Shown here piece by piece: positions 34,553 to 41,908 of a stretch of 64,000 nt of DNA. The position numbers and the translations under genes were made by a program. Every line of letters starts with the position of its first letter. The first letter of the stretch is position 1. Origin of the DNA: JABFRG01 sp046351415 (GTDB taxonomy: Bacteria > Myxococcota_A > Polyangia > Polyangiales > Polyangiaceae); assembly GCA_046351415.1 (NCBI GenBank), contig JAXLYO010000010.1, positions 186,001 through 250,000 of the forward strand. The letters are read 5' to 3'. The notes beneath the pieces are model-generated. The model saw nothing but the letters and a program-made list of their open reading frames with translations. It had not been told where the DNA came from and did no database searches.

Positions 34553-35755
34553 TCAGCGAGCTGGGACGAGCCCCGAAGGAGGCGCGGTGCTCGAGCCTCC
34601 TGCGGGCGTAGCCGTTCGGGGTGTATTTTGGCCTGCCATACGCAGCAGAAGGCCGAGGGGACTCACGCGCTCGACATCGACCTCTGCTTGCGTCGTGAGC
34701 CCATGGACGAGAGGAATCTCTGGATTCTCTTTGCTGATGTGCATTTCGGCGCGGACCAGACCGTCTCGGGTTTCGTTGGCCACTTGATCGACGACCGCGT
34801 CGACGGTGCCATACTGGGCCCAGGAATAGTTGTCGACGCGAAGAACGACATGCTGCCCAGGCTTCACGCGGCCGATGGCTTCTTCGGGCGCGAAGTTCGC
34901 GACGACTCGCAGCTTCGTCGGCGGAACGATGGTCGCGATGCGAGTGCCGGCTGGAAGGCGTTGCCCCGTCGAAATGGGGGAAATCTCCGCGAGACGACCG
35001 CTGATCGCGGCGCGAATCTGATAGCGCGCGATCTCCGCCTCGAGCACCTTTAGGTCGCTTTTCGCATTCTCGAGCTGGCTCAGGCGCTCGGCTTTGATGT
35101 CGCCCATGGCGGCGATGCGTGTTTCGCGCTCGAGCAAGGACATGCGTGCGTTCGACGTTGCGGCGTTGCCCTCCCGAAGGACCGCGATCTCCTGTTTGAG
35201 GGCGCGATCGCGTTCGGCTTCGGCGCTGAGCCGGCTCTGCCCGTCGGCGAGGCCGCCTTCAGCGAGCTTCTTCGCCATCTCGGCTTCGCGACGCTTGTAT
35301 TCTGCAACAGTTTTTGCGACGTCTGCATTGGCGGCGCTGACGCTCGCCGAGACGCCGACTTGCCCCTTCTGCGCGTCTCGGGCTTTCAGCTCGGCGTCGA
35401 GTTCGCCTTGCAAACCGATCATGCGCCCTTCGAGTCCCGCAATCAGCGTGAGCTGCCGATTTCGCTGGGTCTCCATGCGCGTCGTGTCGAGTTTCACGAG
35501 CAAGTCGCCCGCTTTGACCTCACGCCCGAGGCGCAGGTCCGACCATTCGACGAGGCCGTCGACGTCGGGCTGGATGGCGAGAGGCGGATCTTCCGCCTCG
35601 AAACGCGCATTCCGTGCGACGGTCTGCACGGTTACGCGACCCGTCGCGAGCCAAATGCCCCACGCTCCAAGCAGCACACCCACCAAACCGAGCGCGATGG
35701 CGTTTCCTCGGGCCCTCTCGGAGGACAGCAAATAGAGCGTGCGAGCGAAGAGCAT
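34553..35755 (-). CDS. HlyD-family periplasmic adaptor of the peptide exporter
   Basis: This 400-residue membrane fusion protein has one N-terminal transmembrane helix (about 18-38), a lipoyl-like strand (AIQPDVDGLVEWSDLRLGREVKAGDLLVKLD), a long alpha-helical hairpin of about 170 residues (roughly 95-265), a second lipoyl half (AAISGRLAEISPISTGQRLPAG) and a beta-barrel domain. It would connect the ABC exporter to an outer-membrane channel not encoded here. It is first in a three-gene operon with the two ABC genes (gaps of 3 nt and an overlap). The tail is Ser/Thr/Pro-rich. No promoter was recognised upstream. Confidence 0.9.
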   Translation of the reverse strand: MLFARTLYLLSSERARGNAIALGLVGVLLGAWGIWLATGRVTVQTVARNARFEAEDPPLAIQPDVDGLVEWSDLRLGREVKAGDLLVKLDTTRMETQRNRQLTLIAGLEGRMIGLQGELDAELKARDAQKGQVGVSASVSAANADVAKTVAEYKRREAEMAKKLAEGGLADGQSRLSAEAERDRALKQEIAVLREGNAATSNARMSLLERETRIAAMGDIKAERLSQLENAKSDLKVLEAEIARYQIRAAISGRLAEISPISTGQRLPAGTRIATIVPPTKLRVVANFAPEEAIGRVKPGQHVVLRVDNYSWAQYGTVDAVVDQVANETRDGLVRAEMHISKENPEIPLVHGLTTQAEVDVERVSPLGLLLRMAGQNTPRTATPAGGSSTAPPSGLVPAR

Positions 35756-36402
35756 GAAGCAGCGCCCGTAATCCTATCAATCGTGGCGTTGGGGTACCAG
35801 CAAACATCCGGGAAAGGCGCCTTCCGCCGCCCGAGCCCATCGCGGCCCTACCTTCTTGTGGCGCCCCAAATCGGACGCAGAGGGGGCGGAGCTCTAGGTG
35901 TGTTGTCCCTTCCCATACGCTCGTGGACCCATCCGCCACAGCTTGTCTTCGTACCAGATACGACATAGTGCCAAAATTCGGGGCTGGAGCCCCCAGAGAC
36001 GCCGCTTTTGGACAATCAGGCGATGGAACGAGTGGTGCAATAGTCCACTGCGCAAGCGGACGGACGCGGCGACCACACCACCCCCGCCTCACGTTCTCTC
36101 TCTCTCTGTCTGTCTCCGCACACACGGAAACCAGCGACCCACACGACCCACGCGCCCTTTTCCATCATCCACATCACCGCCCGGATCCCGACGGCTCGCC
36201 GCCCACATTCGTCCCACGACCGCCGCACGAACAACCACGATCGCGCGTCAGGTCACCGCGAGTACAGGACCGAGGCAGGTGCTTCCCCACACGACACCAC
36301 CCGAACAAGCCTCGAGAGCGCGCGCGCCCTCGGGGCTTTTCGCTTTGCGCGGGGGTCAGCGCTGGCTTGATTGCCTCCTGGTGCGTCGATACGCTGGAGT
36401 GC
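35756..36402. other. 647-nt gap between export operon and cupin-like gene
   Basis: No convincing gene is visible, although the neighbourhood lacks a peptide precursor. Seen here: a GGGGCT-GG-AGCCCC hairpin (35979-35992), a CT-rich microsatellite near 36094-36116, and a plus-strand terminator at 36309-36340 that follows no annotated gene. A 72-codon minus-strand frame (36016-36234, GTG start, Cys at about 10, 39, 60 and 65) is the only peptide-sized candidate, and it runs through the repetitive CT tract, so I do not call it. Confidence 0.5.
36309..36340 (+). terminator. Orphan terminator-like hairpin
   Basis: GCCTCGAG pairs with CTCGGGGC (one G-U pair) around a 12-nt GC-rich loop, followed by TTTTCGCTTT. 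It is on the plus strand, 63 nt before the cupin-like gene, yet no plus-strand gene ends upstream. It may end a short RNA or act as an attenuator. Confidence 0.5.
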
Positions 36403-37761
36403 ATGAAGAAGGGCATGAAATACTTCCAAGAGCTCGGGGACAAGATCGACGACGCTTGGAAGAAGAGTCTGAACGACGAGCGCGCATTCCCCGCGATCGC
36501 TGAAGCTGCCCTCCTCGAGAACCCGCCGCATCTCTTCGTCGATCCGCACGACGTCATCGAGTGGGGGCTCACCGCACGGAGCATGGGCATGCAGCACGGC
36601 GGTGGCGTTGATTTCGGTGAGCCGCCGGTCATCGTGTACCGCGCACGCCGGTTCTACATCGAGGTCCTCTTCTGGTTCGACGGAACGACTTCGATTCATC
36701 AGCATGCTTTCGATGGTGCTTTCTGCGTGCTTGGAGGGTCGAGCGTTCACTCGCGCTACGACTTCCGCGAAACCGATCGCACGTCGACGCGCCTCGTGTT
36801 TGGAGACGTCGAGTTCAGGTATGCCGAGCTCCTGAAGCAGGGCTCCGTCCACCAAATCCTCTCCGCGGACAAGTTCATCCACGCGCTTTTCCACCTCGAC
36901 CACCCGTCGGTGAGCATCGTGGTGCGCACGGACCATACGCAGGGCAGCGTGCAATACTCCTACTCGCCGCCCTACATGGGTGTCGACCCCTTCGACAGTA
37001 CCGTCGTGAATCGCCGGGCGGTGCAATTCCTACGAGCGCTGAGACTGCTCAAGAGCGAGCGAGCGACCGAGCTCACTAGACGCGGGTTCGAGTGCCTCGA
37101 CGACCTCGGTGTCATGAATGCAATGCTTGTCCTCTCCCAGTGGAAGGACGATGTCGTGGCGGGCGCGGGGGAGGAAACCGAATCGAAAGAACCGCCCAAA
37201 GACGCGAAGGGCATCGCAGCGGCGGAAAAAGCCGAGAAGGACAAGGCCACCGTTCTCGCGATGTACGATGCCGCAGAGGCCGTCACGAAGGCGCGCTTCG
37301 GTGCGCTGTGGCCAGCGCTGGAGGCATCGTTCGCCGAAACGCTCCGCACGACGCAGCTCGTCCTCGCTCGTTCCCGAGTCCACGATCCGGAGCTTCGCTT
37401 CTTCCTGGCCCTGCTCATGAACGTTCCCGACCGCCCTCGCCTTCTCGAACTCGTCGAAGAACGCTTCCCTGGAAGCGATCCCGTCGACACAGTGCTGCGA
37501 TGGCTTTCCGCACTGAGCGACGGTACGACGCTCGAGTATGAACTCGGTGATGACACGCTCAAGCTGCTCGGCTTCTTGATCCGTGGCGCGACGCCCCGTG
37601 AAGCCGGTCAACAACTCGCCAAGGTGCACCAGCGCGACTTTTCTTCCGAGGAAATCGAGGCGATCGAGGAGACGATCTCCGAGCTCAAAAAGGTCCCGAT
37701 CTTTCGCGCGCTCCTCGTCACGGAGAAACCCCTGCGCATCCATGCGCTCCTCAATCGATAG
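36403..37761 (+). CDS. Cupin-like protein of unknown function next to peptide-export genes
   Basis: This 452-residue protein has a cupin-type pattern in its first 175 residues: G-x4-HQH (H99 and H101) followed by GAFCVLGGSSVH, and a second histidine-bearing strand, KFIHALFHL (H160 and H164). These could bind one metal ion. Residues 270-290 form a charged Lys/Glu/Ala linker, and the rest (about 290-452) is helical with no recognised domain. There is no signal peptide, so it is cytoplasmic. The start follows GGAG 4 nt away. It may act in peptide tailoring or immunity, but that is only inferred from position. Confidence 0.6.
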   Translation: MKKGMKYFQELGDKIDDAWKKSLNDERAFPAIAEAALLENPPHLFVDPHDVIEWGLTARSMGMQHGGGVDFGEPPVIVYRARRFYIEVLFWFDGTTSIHQHAFDGAFCVLGGSSVHSRYDFRETDRTSTRLVFGDVEFRYAELLKQGSVHQILSADKFIHALFHLDHPSVSIVVRTDHTQGSVQYSYSPPYMGVDPFDSTVVNRRAVQFLRALRLLKSERATELTRRGFECLDDLGVMNAMLVLSQWKDDVVAGAGEETESKEPPKDAKGIAAAEKAEKDKATVLAMYDAAEAVTKARFGALWPALEASFAETLRTTQLVLARSRVHDPELRFFLALLMNVPDRPRLLELVEERFPGSDPVDTVLRWLSALSDGTTLEYELGDDTLKLLGFLIRGATPREAGQQLAKVHQRDFSSEEIEAIEETISELKKVPIFRALLVTEKPLRIHALLNR

Positions 37762-37764
37762 CCG

Positions 37765-37802
37765 GAAAAAGGAAGGGGCGCCCTCGTCGTTACGGGCGCC
37801 CC
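37765..37802 (-). terminator. Strong terminator after the lipoprotein copy A gene
   Basis: On the minus strand GGGGCGCCC pairs perfectly with GGGCGCCCC (9 bp, 10-nt loop) and is followed by TTCCTTTTTCC. It lies 36 nt past the stop of the lipoprotein copy A gene and ends the minus-strand cluster at 37.8-46.0 kb. The cupin gene ends just before it on the other strand. Confidence 0.85.
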
Positions 37803-37838
37803 CACCAGGTGCAAGGTACACGCGATTCCCGCGCGACG

Positions 37839-38976
37839 TCAGTCGTTTGGGAAGATGATGTTGTGGATGTGCAAGAAGTTGCGTTGCCCGTTGATCTCCG
37901 GCGCCGCAGTGGGGGAACCGACGACAACGAAGGTGTAGTTCTTCTTGTCCACGATGCTCGAAAGCGGGGTGTCCGTCGCGTCGACCGCCATCTGGAGCGA
38001 ATCCTCGTCGTCGACTTGCTGCAGGTGGGTGTAGAGCGCCTGCAGGTCGGAGATCTTCTGGACCTCCTTGGCCGGGTTGGGCAACGCCGGACCCGACTTG
38101 GCGTACGGAACGCCCGTATCGAGATCGTCGACGACGAGAACGTCCTTGTTCGGATCGTTGAGGTCGTAGGTCAGGTATAGGTTGAGATGGTCCTCACCAA
38201 ACGTGAGCATACGGTCCGCGCCGTGAATGAGTTGGACGCGGTTCTTGCCCGCGGCCGCCGTCGACGTGTTGTCGAGCTGGCGTGCGTACATGTTCATCGT
38301 GCTCTTCGGGTTCGCGCCGTCGAACTGGTAGCAGCGAACTTGGTCCGCCGGTGCCGTCGTCTTCGCGCAACCCGTGATGACCAGCGCGTAGCTCTTGCCG
38401 TCGACGAACGTACCCGCAGGGAAGTCCGCCACGTATTCGAAGTCGAGACCTTGGATGAGTTGGTCGTTCGCCGGCGTGCCAGCGTCCCCGCCGTCCACCG
38501 TCGAGTCGAAGAACGACTTCTTCACGAGGTCCTTGCAACCCAAGTTCCCGTAGCCGAGGAGATCGAGCGACTCCACGAAGTACGCGATGAAGCGAAGGCG
38601 CTTGCCCTGGTAGCTCGGAAGAAGCGACGGCAAGCGGAAACCGCGACCTACTGCGAGGCCAGGAAGCGTCGCCTTGTTGAACGTCTTCGTCGGGTATGCC
38701 GGCGTGTCGAGAACGTCCGCTGGACCAGGCTGCGTCGCGCCCGAATTCGCCAGCGCGCAGAAGCGGAAGCCGTCCAGGAGAACGATGTGGTCGTTCGCGA
38801 TGTTGAGGTGCGCCGCGGTGTCCGGCACGGACGAATCAGCGGTAGCGTCCGATGCGTCCGGTTGTGGCGAGGACGTGTCAGGCGTCGTATTGGCGTCGAC
38901 CACCGGAGGAACGAAGTTGTCTACGGCGGCGTCCGTGCCCCCGACAGCATCGTCGCCATCACATGCGGCGAGCGCG
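37839..38976. repeat. Near-identical direct repeat, copy A (about 1,138 bp)
   Basis: By eye this segment matches 44822-45959 with about eight mismatches (about 99 percent identity) at a constant offset of 6,983. Both copies end inside the lipoprotein signal-peptide region, where similarity stops abruptly. Known mismatches lie near 37843, 37855, 38031, 38752, 38758, 38792, 38928 and 38934. Confidence 0.9.
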
Positions 38977-39029
38977 CCGACGAGAAATACCGATGTGACC
39001 GCGACAGCTCTCCCAAGTAATTTGTGCAT
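37839..39029 (-). CDS. Lipoprotein of unknown function, copy A of a near-identical pair
   Basis: This 396-residue lipoprotein has a signal peptide ending GALAAC (C23), an Asp/Ala/Thr/Pro-rich linker to about residue 70, and a strand-rich domain with repeated motifs such as HIVLLDGFRFCALANSG and VQLIHGADRMLTFG. I do not recognise the family with certainty; the pattern loosely recalls DUF4397-like domains. It is almost identical to the protein at 44822-46012 from about residue 18 onward, while the signal peptides differ. The ATG is 14 nt from the conserved GACACTGCC box. Confidence 0.75.
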   Translation of the reverse strand: MHKLLGRAVAVTSVFLVGALAACDGDDAVGGTDAAVDNFVPPVVDANTTPDTSSPQPDASDATADSSVPDTAAHLNIANDHIVLLDGFRFCALANSGATQPGPADVLDTPAYPTKTFNKATLPGLAVGRGFRLPSLLPSYQGKRLRFIAYFVESLDLLGYGNLGCKDLVKKSFFDSTVDGGDAGTPANDQLIQGLDFEYVADFPAGTFVDGKSYALVITGCAKTTAPADQVRCYQFDGANPKSTMNMYARQLDNTSTAAAGKNRVQLIHGADRMLTFGEDHLNLYLTYDLNDPNKDVLVVDDLDTGVPYAKSGPALPNPAKEVQKISDLQALYTHLQQVDDEDSLQMAVDATDTPLSSIVDKKNYTFVVVGSPTAAPEINGQRNFLHIHNIIFPND

Positions 39030-39043
39030 CTTGACCTCGTTTC

Positions 39044-39080
39044 GGCAGTGTCAGGCCGTGAATAGCGCCATTTCGAAAAG
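39044..39080 (-). promoter_or_regulatory. Shared upstream element before lipoprotein copy A
   Basis: On the minus strand TTTCGAAATGG is followed by 15 nt and GACACTGCC, 14 nt before the ATG. The same two boxes with the same 15-nt spacing occur before the binding-protein lipoprotein at 40777. They could be a promoter for a non-housekeeping sigma factor or a regulator site. Confidence 0.4.
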
Positions 39081-39148
39081 TAACTTCGCGTCGAAGGATG
39101 GTCGCACTTGCACCTCGATGTGGGAGCAAGAAGGAGCGCGAGCCTTGC

Positions 39149-40777
39149 TCATGGGCACTCGAAGGCGCCGATAGATTCACCCGTTGCGGCTCTGTAGCTG
39201 CGTGTGTTCGACACCCAATTCCCGTTCTTCATGCAGCGGAGCTCCAGCATGGTCGGGCTGACTCGGCGTCCGTCCGCGTTCCACTGCATCGTTCCGTGAG
39301 TGCCGACGCCCGCGAAGGGCACCCTCATCGCCAAGAGTGACTTGGCGTTCAGCGAAGGACCGCCCATCGAGATACGCGGGCAATCCGCCGTGCGGCAAGA
39401 TATGAGGTCGATGCCGGCATTGAATGTATCGCTGCGGACGTCCTTCGGTTCTACGCCCCTGGCCACGGCAGCAGCGGAGGCGAACGTCGCCGTGTAAAGG
39501 CAATCATTCAGAAAGTAGGCGAAGTCGCTCGGCTCCAAACTGAGGCCTGGGCTTGCCTTCGCGGATTCGAGTAGTTGGTCCACATACCCACGCGTCTCCA
39601 GCGCCTCCGCCGACGGACGCGGCGCCCAGTTGATGACGTAGGTGCGATCGTCGAGCGTCTTTGCGGGGGCGCCCCCGCTCCGGCGCTGCCCTGCTTCGTA
39701 GTTCGTTGCGGCGCTTCCCTGACCGATCAGGACGTAGACAGGCAAGGTCGGGCCGAGCCAATTCGTCTCGATTTGATTGATCAGATTGTAGTGGGAGTAC
39801 TCCGCATTGAGAACAATCACGTCCGGCCGCGGGTTCGCGCGCGCAATGAGCTTCCCCTTCTCGGAGAGAGGTTCGTTGAGGTCGATATCGAATGCGAACT
39901 CGCTGACGTGTGCCACTGTCGAGGTCGGAGCTCCGGCGCTTATTTTCGGTACGAGAGACTTGCGAAGCTCGTCATCGCTCGGCAGGTTCGTACTCACCAG
40001 CATCACTTCCGCAGCGCGCCCGCGTGCCGCAGACACCGACGCGAAGATGTCCTGGAGAGCAGAAGCGGTACCGAAAGCGAGGTCCGCCCGGATCGGCGCG
40101 CACGCGCGAGCGCCCGACGAGAGATTCGAACTTTGGTCGTAAGGTGTGAGGTAGGGCGTCCCCTGCTCTAGGGCCGCCGCGGCTGCCATGTGCGAACCGA
40201 TGGGATCGAGTGGCCCAAGGATCGCGCTAACGCCGAGTCGCTGCATATGACGTACAGCCCTGACGGGATCCTTGCTCTCGTCGCAGAGAACCGCCGCCAT
40301 TCGGCGCCCATTCAAGTTTCCCTGGCTCGGCGAGTTGTTCCACGTGGACGCCAAGGTTTGGGTCATGAACTCGATGTAGTTCCCAGCGGCAATACCCGTG
40401 GGTCGAACCGAAGGCGTTGTGTAGAATACACCCAAAAGAATGGAACGCTCGTCGGCGACGCCTTCCGTTAGCATGTTGCAGCCGGCGAGCTCGTCCTTCA
40501 GAGGTACGCACTGATTCTGAATGCATTGCGCCTCACCCCCCATCGACACTTGGCAGTCTACGGGCGCTACGCAGGGCATCTTCTTCTCTTCCTTGGGTAC
40601 CACGATTGCTTCACAGAGCCCCGCCGCGGAACATCGACCCGGACTTCCGCCAAGCTTCGAAGCACACTCGTCGTCCCTTTGGCAGGACAAGGAAGAAGAA
40701 TCGTCCATCGACGAGCAGGCCAAGAGTCCGCCAAGAAATGCGGTCACCGCAAACTCACTGACTTTTGCATTGTACAT
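39149..40777 (-). CDS. Type-1 periplasmic-binding-fold lipoprotein, copy A
   Basis: This 542-residue protein has a lipobox (LLAC, C21), a Cys-rich module of about 90 residues (SCQRDDEC..GRCSAAGLCEA, then further paired cysteines), and a type-1 periplasmic binding fold from about residue 110. The latter resembles branched-chain amino acid receptors (GRRMAAVLCDES.., RLGVSAILGP, YLTPYDQSS, YVLIGQG). It should be anchored outside the inner membrane and bind a small ligand. No ABC transporter genes are adjacent, so it is more likely a receptor than a transport component. It is a diverged paralogue of the protein at 43166-44797. Confidence 0.82.
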   Translation of the reverse strand: MYNAKVSEFAVTAFLGGLLACSSMDDSSSLSCQRDDECASKLGGSPGRCSAAGLCEAIVVPKEEKKMPCVAPVDCQVSMGGEAQCIQNQCVPLKDELAGCNMLTEGVADERSILLGVFYTTPSVRPTGIAAGNYIEFMTQTLASTWNNSPSQGNLNGRRMAAVLCDESKDPVRAVRHMQRLGVSAILGPLDPIGSHMAAAAALEQGTPYLTPYDQSSNLSSGARACAPIRADLAFGTASALQDIFASVSAARGRAAEVMLVSTNLPSDDELRKSLVPKISAGAPTSTVAHVSEFAFDIDLNEPLSEKGKLIARANPRPDVIVLNAEYSHYNLINQIETNWLGPTLPVYVLIGQGSAATNYEAGQRRSGGAPAKTLDDRTYVINWAPRPSAEALETRGYVDQLLESAKASPGLSLEPSDFAYFLNDCLYTATFASAAAVARGVEPKDVRSDTFNAGIDLISCRTADCPRISMGGPSLNAKSLLAMRVPFAGVGTHGTMQWNADGRRVSPTMLELRCMKNGNWVSNTRSYRAATGESIGAFECP

Positions 40778-40783
40778 GTGCTT

Positions 40784-40821
40784 GGCAGTGTCACTTCACC
40801 CGCACGCCCATTTCGAAATGG
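40784..40821 (-). promoter_or_regulatory. Shared upstream element before binding-protein copy A
   Basis: On the minus strand TTTCGAAATGG-N15-GACACTGCC ends 6 nt before the ATG. The first box sits inside a 14-nt palindrome (CCATTTCGAAATGG). It matches the element at 39044-39080. Confidence 0.4.
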
Positions 40822-40868
40822 CCACGCTGCACAGCGAAACCATCGGACTTCGATCGCACAAAGCACGA

Positions 40869-40895
40869 AGCGGCGAGCCTGGTAGGCCCGCCGCT
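40869..40895 (-). terminator. Hairpin after the TPR/PEGA-like gene
   Basis: On the minus strand AGCGGCGGGCC pairs with GGCTCGCCGCT (one G-U pair) around TACCA, 29 nt past the stop. The T tract after it is weak. It probably separates the upstream four-gene operon from the next gene. Confidence 0.5.
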
Positions 40896-40924
40896 CGGTT
40901 GGCTCGTGGAGGAGCCGGCCAATG

Positions 40925-41908
40925 CTACTGGAGCGGAATCACCGCACCCAGCATACCGCCACCCCGTGTGAGCATAGCCGTTGGCGTCACCGTCGCTTGT
41001 TCGGTCTTCGGTCGGTGCGTCAGGATATCGATGACCGTGTAGGTCGCGAAGCCGATGGCGCCGAGCACGAGGACGTCCGTGGTGATGGACCACGTTCGGA
41101 CGGTCGCGCGTTGGTCGTCGAGCGCGCCTTTCGACGCATTGCTCGACACGAGTCCGTCGTACTTCGAACCCGCATTCAGGGTAAGAATGCCCGTCGCGAT
41201 TGCACCACCCGTGAAGACGACCGTTCCCGCGATACCAATCCACGGAATGTGTGCTGCTTCACCCTTCAACTGGATGACCTTCTGCGTGCTTTCCATCGGG
41301 AGGTCAACGACGAGGGTATCGCCACCCGGCGCGGAGACGACCTTCGAGGTGGTGACGTAGCCCTTCGCCTGAACGGAGAACTTACGCATACCGCTGTTGA
41401 CCTCACGTGCCTCAATGGGCCCGGGACCGACGACGATGTCGTCAATCGAGAAGATCGCACCAGGAACGTTGGTCTTCAGGGTAACCTTTGCGATACGACC
41501 GCGGAGGAGCTGCACCTGCTCCTTCACGTTGGCGCGTTGCTCTTCCTTGACGTCCGCTCCACCTTCCTTGAGGAAGCGATCGTAGTACTGTACGGCTCCG
41601 ACGAAGTCCTTCAGGCGCTCGCTCGTAACACCCATATTGTAGAGGATGCGGAACGACGGACTGAGCTCGTAGGCCTTCTTGAACTCGATGAACGCAGCGT
41701 CGAACGCGCCGTCGTCGAAGAGTCCGAGGGCCTTGTTGTAGTGTGCACGCGCTTCTTCTTTGTTGTCGGCCGAGGGCGCCGGTGCATCTGTCTTCTCACC
41801 AGCGGGTGCGGTCGTCGGAGCCGACTGTGCAAAGGCGGGGGCCCCAAGGAGCACGCCGAAGGTGAGCGGCGCGAACGTCAAGAGTCCGCGTTTCATTCGA
41901 TTCCTCAT
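40925..41908 (-). CDS. TPR/PEGA-like exported membrane protein
   Basis: This 327-residue protein has a signal peptide (LLTFAPLTFGVLLGAPAFAQ), an Ala/Pro-rich linker, one or two tetratricopeptide-like helical repeats (EEARAHYNKALGLFDDGAFDAAFIEFKKAYELSP and the next helix pair, about 55-125) and a PEGA-like strand domain (VTLKTNVPGAIFSIDD..GPGP, about 145-215). Two hydrophobic segments follow at about 227-245 and 275-295. The start overlaps the protease stop (ATGA). The layout is common in myxobacterial envelope proteins of unknown role. Confidence 0.78.
   Translation of the reverse strand: MRNRMKRGLLTFAPLTFGVLLGAPAFAQSAPTTAPAGEKTDAPAPSADNKEEARAHYNKALGLFDDGAFDAAFIEFKKAYELSPSFRILYNMGVTSERLKDFVGAVQYYDRFLKEGGADVKEEQRANVKEQVQLLRGRIAKVTLKTNVPGAIFSIDDIVVGPGPIEAREVNSGMRKFSVQAKGYVTTSKVVSAPGGDTLVVDLPMESTQKVIQLKGEAAHIPWIGIAGTVVFTGGAIATGILTLNAGSKYDGLVSSNASKGALDDQRATVRTWSITTDVLVLGAIGFATYTVIDILTHRPKTEQATVTPTAMLTRGGGMLGAVIPLQ

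Noticed and set aside
36016..36234. 72-codon minus-strand frame with four Cys, possible lanthipeptide precursor
   Set aside because: It runs through the CT-rich microsatellite (giving an Arg-Glu repeat), has no recognisable leader or Gly-Gly site, and no ribosome site was seen. Kept only as a weak candidate in the gap entry.
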